DNA of 64,000 bases from Cristatella mucedo (taxonomy: Eukaryota > Bryozoa > Phylactolaemata > Cristatellidae): assembly GCA_009760855.2 (NCBI GenBank), contig WPIO01000009.1, forward strand, positions 2,951,001 to 3,015,000, written 5' to 3'. The notes under the pieces were generated by a model. That model did not search any database. It saw only the letters and a list, made by a program, of their open reading frames with translations, and was not told where the DNA came from. The position numbers were made by a program, and so were the translations under genes. Numbering within the stretch: the first letter of the stretch is position 1; every line of letters begins with the position of its first letter. Shown in pieces: positions 1 to 11,517 of this stretch.

Positions 1-315
1 AAGTCTACCGCGGCTGTCAGCTTTCCAGAGACGCTTCTTTGACGGATCCGATGCTCGGCGGACAGCTGACTGGACAAGCTTGTAATTAGCCGAGCCAGGG
101 AGTCTTATCGTTCCACTGGCGCTAGTGACTAGCAAAGTGCCGCCGGTAGCTAAGCAAGTGGTCTCGCCAGCCAAGGCAGAGTCGGGGCTCTAGTTGCGGA
201 AAGTTATCAGCACATCGTCGTCGGATTCTTGCCTTTTGGTCCATTAAATCGCCTTTCGAGAGCTAGCACCACAGCGCCTCTTCTCCCCCCCCATATTTGT
301 GCTCCATTCATCTCC

Positions 316-945
316 CTGCGTGTGCAATCAGGTGTTTACAGTTGGTGCAAAACTTTGCAGATAGGCTCATCTGTCATGAGCTACGCAATTTGCAACATCG
401 CACTGTGTTTCGCCGACATGCACTGGCTCCCAATCAAGCAGCGCATCGACTTCAAGGCTCTGTCACTTATTTTTAGGTTAATTCATTCTCTGGCTTCAGT
501 CTACCCATTAGAACTACTCCCCCACCAGGCGAAGAATCGTACAAAACACTGCTCTGGCTCGAATCGTTTAGCCATACCTCGTACGAATACCATACGAATA
601 CGAATCTATACCATATTTAGCCATACCTCGTACGAACCTCAAAACCATTGGGTACCGTGCCTTAAGTTACCATGCTTCCAAAGCCCGGAAATCACTACCG
701 ACGCACTTCATCATGTCTCCTGACATGAAATTTAAAAAGAAGCTCAACAAGAACCTGTCTATTTCTGTATTTGGTATGTTTTTGTGATTCGTTGTTCGTG
801 TGCGTGTACCTGCTTACACTATGCCTGTGCTTGCGGATGTTACGGCTAATCATTTGGTAATGCTTTTTATATAGCATCTGCAAAGTGTCTAGAAAGAGAT
901 TCATTTTTCTGAGGGTGCTATACAAACGTATTATTATTCACAGAC
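316..945 (+). mobile_element. L2-like LINE family A, 5'-truncated 3' fragment
   Basis: Translated pieces match the C-terminal end of the reverse transcriptase polyprotein seen best at 52666-54509 (DMHWLPIKQRIDFKALSL, then a PKAWNS-like zone). The 3' end has the family hallmark AAGTGYCTAGAAAGAGATT...CTGAGGGYGCTATA followed by ATT repeats. The tail wording (CTATACAAACG) is closest to the fragment at 39235-39545, so these two form a subfamily. Stops and frameshifts show it is dead. Confidence 0.75.
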
Positions 946-1586
946 TTGTCTGTAGCTAGGGCAGACCGAAGAAACGTTAATGTTAGACAGTTCTAACGAA
1001 CGGCATGGAATTCCTTACAAAAAATAAGATATCTTTCTTAAAGCTTTTTCAAAAATGACTTTACTGGAGAGCTCGCCAAAATGTCTGATCTTCTAAATGA
1101 GAGATAAGGCGGTAATATGTGCAAGTGAACGAACGAGCTTGTCAAGCGCTTCCTCCTGGTAGAGCAAGCGAGTGCCTGCCCTAGCTAGTAGAGACGGTGT
1201 GTGGAATATTCTGAGCTGAGCACATTTTCAGCTTAGAGTAGGTTATATAAGCGCGCTGCTGCAATTAATGGAGGTGGAAATTCAATTACTTCAACCACTG
1301 AGGTAATAGGGAAGGTATGCATACAAGCAAAAGGTACTATCGGGCTGAAGCTTCTCCTAAGGTGACCCAAAAGTCAGAGTGACTTAACAGCCTGCCCTGC
1401 GATTGACCACGTTAGGTAAGGCCAACTTGTATCCGATGTATATCAAGAAGCTAAAACCCAGCTGCTCTTAGCAGCACTCGCTGTATTCATGCGCACCGTC
1501 TTCTGTGCGACAATGCTTGCCGTCACGGTGAATCCTATATTTGACCAATTAATATTATTTCTTCCCAGCATAAGTATAGCGACCAC

Positions 1587-1589
<3 letters not shown>

Positions 1590-1630
<41 letters not shown>
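1590..1630. repeat. (AT)n followed by (AG)n microsatellite
   Basis: About 15 AT units run directly into about six AG units. Translation of the opposite strand gives a Tyr-Ile run, which is repeat sequence and not a gene. Confidence 0.95.
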
Positions 1631-2530
1631 GTTTATCACTTTCAGGGATCAATGCAAATATCATAATACGATTATTCTTATATTGAGCCTCAAGTTAAAT
1701 GATCTTGGCTGTGCCTATGCAAGTTACCTTGGTGAGCCATATGAATTCATGATTGAGCTCTGAAAATAAATATAGTCCCCATCCTGCATTTTACTTTACC
1801 CTCATGTTATACGGAGATATATTCCAAGGTTCAGAACTTCCGACGATAATCTCGTTAAGCAGGAGAAAACACGGTTTTCATCTTTAGTTTTGCTGCCTTA
1901 CCAAAACTGTTTAAATAGCTGATAGTTGGTGCCATAGTTGGTGATTTAGATGTGCCAAGTGAGCTTGACACACGCACGCTACACCCTCAAGGCGCTGCTG
2001 AAGAAAGCGGTTTGCTGAAAATTCAAGCATTATTGAATCACGAGCGCCTTTGCTAGTAAAACATAGACAGCTTCATAAAACAGTATGACACCTTGAAATC
2101 TGCCTGTAGACAGGCAAGTGCAATGTCATTCAAAGGTATGGAAAGAACTAAATTAATGAAGGGTTGATTTAAGCCAGTTTGATACCCACACTTTTTGAAG
2201 GTTTTTGGTATTGCAACTGATTTTTAGCACTAAAACTACTAGCTGAAATACAGCTCATTAAAAAATGGCCCAGCGTACCTTGTTCTCATCTATCTGCTCT
2301 GGATATTCAACAAGCAGCAAATCAACTTAAAGATTCTGCCGATCAATTTCAGGAGCCTTCATTCTCTTGCTCTTGCCTAGCTATCTAAAATGCTTCCTAA
2401 TCAGACTTACCATTATAGCATCCACTCCTTTAACTAAAGTCATGTAGCAGTCCTCAAGTGAACTTCAAATTCTCTGGAGACCGTACCTTCAGTTATTGTG
2501 CTCCCAAAAGTATGGATTTTCTGGTCCAAT

Positions 2531-2580
2531 AATAAGTAAATAAATCTAAATAAATAAATAAATAAATAAATATATATATT
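2531..2580. repeat. (TAAA)n microsatellite next to a splice acceptor
   Basis: Imperfect TAAA repeats ending in TATATA, 16 nt before the acceptor of galectin exon 4. Confidence 0.9.
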
Positions 2581-2595
2581 ACTGATCATTTGTAG

Positions 2596-2715
2596 ATTTC
2601 TGTAAATGGAGCGCACTACACAGCCTACGAACACCGATTGGCAAAGGAGAGCATACGACGCCTGGAGATAATCCACGATATTCAGATATTTGGCGTTCGT
2701 TATCAATCAGCAAAT
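2596..2715 (+). CDS. Galectin gene 1, exon 4 (end of N-CRD)
   Basis: Acceptor ...TTTGTAG, donor GTAAGT, 120 nt, phase 0 on both sides. Encodes the last strands of the first CRD, from ISVNG to GVRYQSAN. Confidence 0.92.
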
Positions 2716-3675
2716 GTAAGTGCATATTGTCAGCTTCCTGAATCTAGCAGTTAGGGGCTTATCGTACCAAATAGAACCTGGCTTCTTCCATCTAAATGAA
2801 ACACCGGAAGGCACTCAGACGAGGACAAAGCAAACAGGCTTCTCCTCGGCGCTCGACAGTCATCTGATAACAATGATCAAGCCACCGCAGACTGCAGTTT
2901 ATTTGCGGGTTTATCTGTCGGCTGGTAGGACTCGATAGCGTGACGTACATGTGCGCTCGCTCATTACCGTGGCACTGCAGGAATGACCATCAGCCAACGT
3001 AAAGCGATTACCCGCCACTTTCGGATTTCGCAGGGACGCGCTCGTGTTTGCTGTGTGGTTTTACAGGGTTCTTTGTCCGCATGCAGTGTCCTACACAAAC
3101 CAGCTCGGATCAGGTAACAAGATATGCCGTACACAACTCTGGCAGTCTATTGTGCCAGAAATCCCATCAGGCGACTGACCTGGCGTACGATAGTCAGAGA
3201 AACAAGCGTGAAGACGGCGGCCGATGGCTTTCATAACGATAGCATTCTCCGTACTTTAGAGAAGCTCAGAAAAACACATCCGAATACAACGAACATCTAT
3301 GCAATTCTAAGCGTCCTTAATGATTCCCTGCTTTCCGGCACTTTGATAGCGAAATGATCCTCGTCAATGGAACGGTGGGAATTTTAAATCTGTAACTCAT
3401 CAAAATTAGCTCACAACACATTCGTCGTACCGCGGTCGCGACAAATGGAGCAACTGACTGGGTAGGTGGGGTTCGATGGAAGAGATGGAGCAAAAACTTT
3501 ATGGCTGATAGAGAAAGTTTCACTATTTCTCTTATTGGAAGCGAGCACGTCTTACATGAATATTATGAAGCAATTCCTCTCTCCCTCGCGTGACTGGCCA
3601 GCCGAGTTGGTCTTGGCAGCAATCATTTCTGCTCGAGCGGCAGGCACGCGAACAGCGCCGATCTGGCGCAGGATT

Positions 3676-3712
<37 letters not shown>

Positions 3713-6700
3713 TGGCGACAGACGGGAAGGCGGTGCTGAGCGACCGCCGCAGCGCCTCACTTGTCCCGAGAAAGTACGGCCGAGCAGCTTCTCAAGTCTT
3801 CACCCAGGCAGTTAACACATGCTTAGCGAAAGCCGTCCATCGGAAGAAGAAGAAGAAGCGGCGGCCGAGAGTCTGCACTGCCACTCGCTGTACTACGATA
3901 CTTGCGCATGCTATGACATAGCGAAAGCACGTGGGCGACGGATGCATGCCCTGTTCAGGTCCGCCGAGGCAGCAAAGTTCAAACTCAGCGATTTTCACGC
4001 GACTACATCCCCGTGCTGCTGACGTCATTGGCACATCGTATCCGGCCGTCCTGAGCTCTCACTTCCGTGTTACTCACATCCTCAAAGGTCCTCCTGACCT
4101 GGATGTGCGTTTTACTTTCTCCATGTCGCGTGATGTGAAATCCCTCGCGTACTGTGCCAGACCGAAAGCCGCCAGTGCTTTGAGTTGTGCTATAGAAAAC
4201 TCTGCCCAGCCTAACATATACTTAGTCCTCATGACTTTGTAGAGCGACGGACGGGTATGTATTACATTGGAGATACGTTTACAAAAAGACATAAATCTGT
4301 GTGTAACTGACGTCCGCCGCGTCACTGTCTGCGCTGCAGTTATGATTTTAATTTGTTTAATGCTTTATTGTGGGCCATAAGCACAGAGCATAAGAGCATA
4401 AGCACAGAGGCATAAGCACACAGACCTGCAGTAGACGAGAGATTATAAGCTTCTAAGCGTCTTTAGCACCGCATGACTTCGCTGCCCAGGCCTCATTGCC
4501 TAATTTCGTTAGTGCGCGCTTTCCAGCAGCAGCTGCAACAGCTTTAAGAGCCGCTACTTCAACTAGCCCTTAAGCTTAAGTGCACTAAGTACACAGACTT
4601 AACTTTTAAGCGTATCGGGCGAAATATTTGCACTAAGCTTCAAAGGCGTGCTCAGATAGTAACTGTGCACTCTGATAGCACGAGGATTTAGAGACCACTT
4701 CGAACATGAAACGTGGGAGTGCGCGATACGACAAATGATACCTTACCGGAAACTCTCGGTGCAAGGTAGAACCATACGAAAAAGTGGTAATTGCAGTGTT
4801 TACTTTTCTTGATAAGTGCAGAATACCCCAATTGTACAGACCTATTGTGACTTGTTTTAAGGTGCACGTAACGTGGTCATATTTTTTCGACTGGTTAGGT
4901 AGTTGAGCAATTTTTCTACGCACCAGTGGAAACACGTTTAGTTAACAAGTCGTGCTACCGATAGATACGCTCATACAAATTTCGTACAACTTTGAGCTTC
5001 GCATAATTCTTCAGTTTATTCGAGGTTTTTATTTCAGCTATCGCATGTTCCTTTGCTGATCAAGTACATGCAATCGTAGTAGCTGCAGTTTTCTCCACGT
5101 TTGAAAAGGTCATTAAATAAGTACAAACACACATTTAATTTATAGAATTAAAACTGTGGCAGCTTTTGAAATTTTGATGCATCGCCGGAATAACTGAATT
5201 TTTTTTATAGCGGAACTGACATGAATTCCTTATTACTTATAGCCGTACGGATACGTTCCAGTTCCATCCGGACCATCTTATCCATTATTTTCTCCGGTAT
5301 GTGTTATGCTGAAGCTTTGAGTAACTTCAGAGTTACTATTTATTGCACTGAAGAGTCCAGTTATTCACCAGTGTGATACACCGCAGCCATTAGAGATTTT
5401 CATTAGCAAAAATGCCGTTCATTCGCTCGCAGGCCGTGCCGTTTGCTGGAGGCATTCCAGGCGGTCTCTTCTCCAATCGCCTTATTCTGATTAGCGGCAT
5501 ACCGACAGGGAATAGGTAAGTACGCAGAATCTGTATGTTTAGTCCGGTCTTCTCAGTAAACAATTCTTACATGAATGTTAATGGAAGGAAATGTTCGACC
5601 AGTAATGTCCATTTTGCGAGGTCGGGAGCTACCGACCCCATTGGGGGAAGGGAGACAGCTGCCCATTTAGAGCGGCCGACTTCTGGCAAGGTCAAGGTTT
5701 AGGTATACAACCAGCCGATTGCATTTTCTTGCTGCGCTGCTGCTTCTGCTGTCTCGGCTTTCCTGGTCTCTACAGCCCTCTCATACAGCTAGCTATCCGC
5801 TCCCCATCAGGCCAAGCATCGTACCACCCGCTTTTCGTAATCCAACAGTCTACAAATACTTCGTACAAACCTCAAATCCTTTGGAGACCGTGCATTTAGT
5901 TCGTATGCTCCCAAAGCCTGGAACTCCCTCCAGACCTGTGTCAGAACATCCCCTGACTTGACCACATTTAAAAAGCACTTAAAAACACACCCATTTAGGA
6001 CAGCATTTAGTGGGTCCCTGTGATTCGTCCTTGATGTGCTTATGCGTGCTGACACTGTGCATTCTGCCACTAACCACATTTGCAGGCTGACCCTGTGCAT
6101 GTCACCCCTAACCATGGTATTCATTTTGTTTGTTTATCAAGCATGATATTACTCACCATTCAATTGCATTTCCCTTTTCAGCAAATGTAAAGCGCCTAGA
6201 GAGAGGTTGAGTTCTCTGAGGGCGCTTTATCAAGTGCATTATAATTATAATTATTATTATTATTATTATTATTATTATCAGCGTGGGCCGCATGCACGAG
6301 CAGCTACCAGGCCGACTAGCGAACCGCCACCGCAGCCTCCACATGCGGTTGCCTGCCTATCCTGCGATAACTGGTAGCTGAAATCAGATTACAGTGTCTG
6401 TTACAAAGATGTTACAAAGATATCTGTGCTATCTGTTACAAAGATTCGCGACACAAGTGCCGCATTGGTTGCGGTAGGAAGGAGTGTCGTGACTCTTTGC
6501 AGGAATGAACGGATTCTTTAGTCCGTTCACTCCATCGCTCGAGGGAGGAATAAGAACGGTCATGGTTGCTTAGTTGCTATTTCAGGCCAAGCGGGCAGGA
6601 AAAGACATTGAAGACATGTAGGCAAGAGCTTCTGGAAATTTGTGAAAATAATGAACCTACTCTTTATAGGACTTAATACTAATAATGATGATAATGATAA

Positions 6701-9700
6701 TGCATTTGATATAGCGTCCTCAGTAAACTCGATCTATTTCTAGGCTCTTTACATTTGCTGCAAAGGAAGCACGATCGAATGGTGAGCATCAGCATGCTCA
6801 ATGGCAGCAAGCATAACATGGTTAAGGGTAACATGCACAGGATGAGAATGCAAGTATGATTAGTGGCGCGAATGCACAGAGTCAGCAGGAATAAGCACAT
6901 AAAGGGTGAATCCCAGGGACTCACTCAATGCTGTGATACGTGGATGCGTTTTAGTTTCGTTTTAAATGTGGTCAAGTCAATGGATGTCGTGACGCAAGTC
7001 GGGAGTGGGTTCCAGGCTTTGGGAGCATACGAACTATATACACGGTCTCCAAGGAATTTTAGATTTTTATGAGGTATAGGTAATAAGTTAGGTTCCAAAA
7101 AGCGGGTGGTACGATGCTTAGCCTGGTGTGGTAATATATCTGAAAATTAGGCTGGAGCCAAAAAATGAAGGGGCCTAAAAGTGAGTGACGAAAACTTAGC
7201 CGATGCGTTGCTTGATTGGGAGCCAGTGCAGGTCGGAGAGAAGTGGTAAAGTGTGGCAACTGCGACCATTACGATAGACACGCCTAGCAACAAAATTTTG
7301 TAGCAGCTGTATGCGCCTGATTGCACAGGCCGGAAGACCAGCAAGCAGTGAGTTTCAGAAGCTTTAGCTATGCAGGTCCTAGACTGTGGAACTCGCTACC
7401 AAATTTCTTGTGCAACGACAACTACTCTCCTGCTGCCGACTATGGCTCATCCTTTTCAGCGGTCCTGAGCTGCTACTTCCATGCTACTAACTGCCTCAAC
7501 TGCTCTTCTGACTCAGCTATGCTTCCCACTTTCTCTTTGTTGCGTGAGACGAAGTCTGTTGGCTACTGAATGCGTACCGAAAGCCGCTTAGGCTGTGAGT
7601 GCGCTATACAAAATTCTCCTGCGTAACACCCACATGGTCTTTTTGACTATGTGAAATTACAGACGGAGATACATTACATTACATTCCATCTTAGCCGCTT
7701 GCAGAAGGCAATAAAAAATCGCTCTGAAGGGCTCAAATCCAGAACCTGGGTCGTGAAGAGCGAGTGCCTTACCCCTGAACTAAGACCCAGGGCAACGCAC
7801 AAGCGCAATAGTTTGAAATTTCTTTGGTAAACCCGTAGTATCATTCTGTATAATTCCGAACCAAAGCCGCAGTGTTCCGAAGTTTATTGTTGAAATAGCA
7901 GTGTTATCACATTTATTCATAGGACCTGAATTCTTGAGGTCAAAAGATCAACAACCTACCTCGGAGCGTTCCTTGTGGGCGATTCCCTTCAAGGAATCGC
8001 ACGAAACCTGAGCGTCTAATTAAAAACAGCTAGCATTATTTGGCTCCAATAGATATTTCTATATAACTATACCATTCCAAAATATATTTAAAAAGTTGGC
8101 ATACATTACAATGTGATGTGATTGATGTTATGTAGATATTTTCTCAAATAAAAACTCTAATTAAGAATATCTATTTAAAGCAGCATTCCTTAAAATTATT
8201 TTTGAGCGCTTCTGTTTGGGCGCTTTTGTCTTGCCCGCTTTTTTTGGGTACCCTTTTAATAGGTTTTAAGCTCACCTCGTCTGCGCAGACACTGAGTTCG
8301 TAGATTTTCATCTGGAGGAGACGACATACATACGGAAGTCTACATTTGCTTCGCACGAGAGAGATTTTACTCCTCTGCTTTTTGCCCGTCTACTTTCCAT
8401 CGCGTGCCTTTAATGGTTTGCTTACGTGAAGCGTCGCTCGCACTAGAACCGTCAACAAATAAGCAATTTTGCCCACTCGCTAGTTGGCGTGCGTCTTGGC
8501 CAACAGCTGAGTTTACATGCTGTCAGTGCTAGAACTCTCCGTCAGGCAAGCGAGCAACGTTTTCTGCCTGTCGGCCGTCTCACGCGAGACCACAGTCGGA
8601 TGCAGAACTTTTTGTTCTTAACTTCACAAGCTGCTTTCTAAGCTCAAAATCCGACCTTGGTATTCATCTCTCTCGTAATTGACCTTTCGTTCCAACCTTA
8701 AACGGTAGTTGCTCAGGAGTGCTTTCGAGGTCTCTGAAGCATGATTTAAATGGTCGCTTTCCGGCGAGCTTGAATTAGGCTAGGCTGCACAAGTAAGAGA
8801 GTCTTACATTGGCGCTAGGAACAACGTATTCGGTGAGCATATGGTGGTGTATGGACCGCAGGAAAGGCAGTGTAATGGAAAAGATGAAACTCAGTACAGT
8901 GTCCATGCCCAATCTTTCCACTAGTAAGAGCTATGTAATTGACGGCACGTTAACCGTAGTACGCGAGGTCAATAATATTCTCTTTAGGGCAAAGCTTTAT
9001 GTATGGATCTCTTCGCTGTGGTAGTGGCGTGTTACTTGCCTTCACACATCACCAAGTAATATTAATAATAACAAGTATTTTGTGTAGTGCCGAAAATGAC
9101 TGAATCACTATTCAGACGCTCAAAAGTGCTGCTTGAGAAGAGATAGCTAAAAGCCAACGAAATGTCAGTATTCTTGTTAGTCATGTAAAAGTACATGGGA
9201 AGACGTTCCCGGCTACTGGCAAGTAGGACCACCGGTTAGCAGTGCCCGCTGAATCATGCATATGTAAATGGAAGAAGCACACAGGAGATAAGACTAGTTC
9301 AATGGTTTATAAAAACATTGCATTTAGGTTCTTAAGCGAGACGAGCACAGTTTCGAAACACACAATCAGTAAAGAAAAATTTACTTGAACGGAGCAAAGG
9401 CTGTGAAGAACAGATATTTGTTGTAGCTTCTATATTGAACAAAGGCTGTGATGAACAGACAGTTATTTTAGCTTATATATACAGTCAAAGCAAGTGAAGA
9501 TGAGATTTTAATCTATATTAAGTTTCAGGCTTTGTGAGCGTAGTAACTGAAGCCAAGATATACAAGTAATTCGATGTTATTACCGGGCAAAAACTGTCAA
9601 ACTTAGTCAGGAGATCCGATGGAACGATAACAGGCGTGATGTGAAACTATTTCAGACAGCCTTAGTAAGAGACTGAAGGGACATCAAGGTGAGTGACTGA

Positions 9701-10818
9701 AACTTGAAGTCAAAGCACTAGTATTCATCATTAGTATTAGTATTGGTATTCTGATCATTACTGATGATTGTGATACGGTCATTAACCTCGGTATCTTCTA
9801 ATGTTGTAGGTCTAAGCTTCCAGAAACAGATGCCGATCGTGCAAAGTGACACTAACAATACCTATGTCGCCATTTATTAACCCGATTACAAATTATTTCT
9901 TAAATATGTTTAATTAATATGAAATGGGTCAATGTTCTTTCTGCATCAAATTTGTGACGATCATACTTTCAGCCGCATGAGCATTTGCTTCTATTAGATT
10001 TTCATAATTCAAACCGTACATGATGGAAGCTGGATACTTTAGGTTCGAACGACCTAGGGTGCTACCGTAATTAACAATATCGAACCACCAAAGTATTACT
10101 ACTCCGCATGCATTGTGGTCCCTAGTATGGAAAGTTGTTCAAATAAATCAGTAGGCTTTGCAGAAACAGCCTTAGCCGTACGTTTGTTTTTTAACTTGTA
10201 GCTTGTCACTTTGTAAGCAATGAGCTTCATTTTCTGGCAGTTCATTTGATGGCAGCTCAATCGGTTGACTAAGAATCTAGGTATTCCGATTCCTGCTATG
10301 ACTATCGAGCTCAAATAGAATGTGCGTCTCTCTAAAACTAAAGTTTTACGTCCAAGCATTCTTAAACTGTTGCAGCTTCGCAATTAACCTGCAGTCAGGT
10401 GCGTACGAAGGAGGTGACATCGGATTTCACTTCAACGTGAGGTTTAACCACGGTGGTGACTACAACGCCATTGTCCGGAACAGTTGCATTGGTGGCGGCT
10501 GGGGAGATGAGGAAAAGGAGCTGTCACACTTCCCATTTGCGATTGGTACACCGTTTGATGTGACCGTTTATGCAGAGCAGGATAAGATCAAAGTAAACAG
10601 CAAGCAAACGTTGCCTGTCTTATGATTGAATTTATTTTCTATTAGTTTGTTCTTTTGCTACGCTTGATTTAGTCTCTTTCTAACCCTCTTGGTTGTAATT
10701 CTAGGTGGCTGTCAATAATAAGAAGATCCTCAAGTTCAATCATCGAACTCCGATGCATACCCTTGATCATCTTGGAATTACTGGTGACGTTCAAATTAGC
10801 ATGATACAGTACCTCTGA
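2596..10818 (+). CDS. Tandem-repeat galectin, gene 1 (5' part outside the window)
   Basis: Spliced gene. Visible coding exons are 2596-2715, 5243-5296, 5433-5515, 10376-10592 and 10705-10818 (588 nt, 195 residues plus TGA). The first is the last exon of the N-terminal carbohydrate-recognition domain (ISVNGAHYTAYEHRL). The second is an 18-residue linker (PYGYVPVPSGPSYPLFSP). The last three form a full C-terminal CRD: AVPFAGGIPGGL, then HFNVRF, IVRNS and GGGWGDEEKE, then VAVNNKKILKFNHR and ...MIQYL. Galectins bind beta-galactosides through His-Asn-Arg, Asn, Trp-Glu-Arg; here all are present except that the last Arg is Lys. All introns are GT-AG and phases agree across every junction. Exon lengths are identical to gene 2 (17237-32216), so the two are duplicates. 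No signal peptide can be judged because the start is missing. The 4.9-kb intron before 10376 holds three LINE fragments. Confidence 0.92.
3676..3711. repeat. (CAG)12 microsatellite
   Basis: Twelve uninterrupted CAG triplets. One open frame would read 12 glutamines, but it lies in an intron of the galectin gene and has no other support for coding. Confidence 0.95.
4020..4275 (+). mobile_element. L2-like LINE family B, diverged 3' end
   Basis: It aligns by eye with the 3' end of the family B copy at 7356-7690: GGCCGTCCTGAGCT...ACTTCC, then CGAAAGCCGC...GTTGTGCTATAGAAAA, then a GGAGATAC ending next to ATTACATT. It is more diverged than the other B copies. Confidence 0.55.
5243..5296 (+). CDS. 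Galectin gene 1, exon 5 (linker)
   Basis: 54 nt, acceptor ...ACTTATAG, donor GTATGT, phase 0/0. Encodes PYGYVPVPSGPSYPLFSP, the hinge between the two CRDs. The paralogous exon at 29899-29952 has the same length and keeps PY...SPSGPS...SP. Confidence 0.9.
5433..5515 (+). CDS. Galectin gene 1, exon 6 (start of C-CRD)
   Basis: 83 nt, acceptor ...CGCTCGCAG, donor AG|GTAAGT, ends in phase 2. Reads AVPFAGGIPGGLFSNRLI and so on, the classic first strands of a galectin CRD. Confidence 0.93.
5740..6283 (+). mobile_element. L2-like LINE family A, 3' fragment
   Basis: The sequence from CATCAGGCCAAGCATCGTACC through CCAAAGCCTGGAACTCCCTCC to GCAAATGTAAAGCGCCTAG...GGGCGCTTTATCAAGTG and (ATT)n matches the 3' third of the copy at 52666-54861. 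It lies in the intron of galectin gene 1 and is 5'-truncated with broken frames. Confidence 0.85.
6690..7361 (-). mobile_element. L2-like LINE family A, 5'-truncated, antisense
   Basis: Reading the minus strand, it starts within the C-terminal coding part (SNASAKFSSLTF... is a shifted frame of the KQRIDFKVLSLTF zone) and ends with the family A tail and a degenerate (ATT)n at 6690. Its 5' end is fused to the 5' end of the sense family B fragment at 7356-7690. Confidence 0.82.
7356..7690 (+). mobile_element. L2-like LINE family B, 5'-truncated
   Basis: Encodes RSFSYAGPRLWNSLPNFLCN and on to LLRETKSVGY, the very C-terminus of the family B polyprotein. The 3' untranslated part (CTTAGGCTGTGAGTGCGCTATACAAAATTC) follows, then the terminal ACAGACGGAGATACATTACATTACATT that defines family B. 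Confidence 0.82.
7715..7795 (-). mobile_element. tRNA-like SINE head (or tRNA relic)
   Basis: The minus strand reads TTAGTTCAGGGGTAAGG, a good Pol III A box. This is followed after a tRNA-like spacing by CCAGGTTCTGGATTTGAGCC, a weak B box. The middle (CTCGCTCTTCACGACC) resembles a tRNA-Glu anticodon arm. No acceptor stem pairs cleanly, so this is a SINE head or relic and not a working tRNA. Confidence 0.4.
7796..10375. other. Rest of galectin gene 1 intron 6
   Basis: No gene is recognised. Around 9055-9130 there is a short stretch (AATAATAACAAGTATTTTGTGTAGTGCC) that could be a very old antisense LINE tail. A 45-bp duplication at 9396-9485 is listed separately. Confidence 0.6.
9396..9485. repeat. 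45-bp tandem duplication
   Basis: AAAGGCTGTGAAGAACAGA and AAAGGCTGTGATGAACAGA start 45 bp apart, each followed by a TTGTAGCTTCTATAT-like stretch. Confidence 0.75.
10376..10592 (+). CDS. Galectin gene 1, exon 7 (core of C-CRD)
   Basis: 217 nt, acceptor ...AAACTGTTGCAG, donor GTAAAC, ends in phase 0. Encodes FAINLQSGAYEGGDIGFHFN and onward; sugar-binding residues are HFNVR, IVRN and W..E.K (Lys instead of the usual Arg). Confidence 0.94.
10705..10818 (+). CDS. Galectin gene 1, exon 8 (last exon)
   Basis: 114 nt including TGA, acceptor ...TTGTAATTCTAG. Reads VAVNNKKILKFNHRTPMH and closes with GDVQISMIQYL, the usual end of a galectin CRD. Confidence 0.93.
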   Translation: MAVNNKKILKFNHRTPMHTLDHLGITGDVQISMIQYL

Positions 10819-11517
10819 TGCACAGGGTGTCATGTTTTCAGGACTTGCAGCTTGTGACAGTGCACAGCACTGGGCTTTTGGTTTTGTCCGATTACATCTC
10901 TTTGTGTAGAGAAATATTCACTTTGCAAGATTACTTTAATTACATCTGCTGATACTGTGAATACAATTTGGCAACAAAAGCTACAAAACTGCGTACTATC
11001 TCGTTATCGTTTTCAAAAAGCACAAAGTTATTACTTTCTTTTGACATGGCCAATGGGGTATATCAGATTTATGGCATACAATTGTTTAAATCGTTTAAGT
11101 AACCTATTCAAGATGAATTCAAGTAAAAGGCTTTAATGTTATGAGTTTGAGAGGTGACAAGGTCAGTGTGCTCGTTAGGTATCTGCAACGATTAAAGTCC
11201 ACCTAATCTCGTTCAACATAGGCCTGTTAAAAGATCTTCACGATTCATTACATGGCGTTTTTACCCTACGCTGATAACTTTGAAGTATCACGAAATCATT
11301 CTTCCATTGTGGCTTCTTACGACAAACGAAAAATAGCCAAGAAAAGATTTCTACCATAGACTGAGCGATTTCCTGTTCAAAGAACAAAATAAATGCATTT
11401 CTAAAATCAGTACAGTACGATTCTGCTATGAAAGACATGCTTGGCATTTATTACACACTCGTTACATGATAGATGCGAAAATATCTAAAAGAAACATTCT
11501 CATAGGTAATGCCATAA
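10819..11517 (+). other. 3' flank of galectin gene 1 with candidate poly(A) signals
   Basis: ATTAAA at 11191-11196 and AATAAA at 11388-11393 are the first plausible poly(A) signals after the stop. Which one is used cannot be told from sequence. Nothing else is recognised here. Confidence 0.4.

Larger units (their letters stand above)
946..2595. other. Intronic or intergenic stretch without a recognised gene
   Basis: By comparison with the paralogue to the right this should be the end of intron 3 of the first galectin gene. I looked for the missing exon 3 (HFNPR...W..E motif) and did not find it, so it probably lies left of the window. Only the simple repeats listed separately stand out. Confidence 0.5.
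2716..5242. other. Galectin gene 1 intron 4
   Basis: About 2.5 kb. It contains a (CAG)12 run and a diverged L2-B 3' end, listed separately. Open frames around 2.7-4.3 kb show no recognisable domain and are not supported as exons. Short purine/CAG-rich and GCATAAGCACAGAG-type repeats occur near 4.38-4.43 kb. Confidence 0.7.

Noticed and set aside
3466-3921. 151-codon frame with a 12-Gln run
   Set aside because: It lies in an intron of the galectin gene, the Gln run is a CAG microsatellite and the flanks have no recognisable domain.
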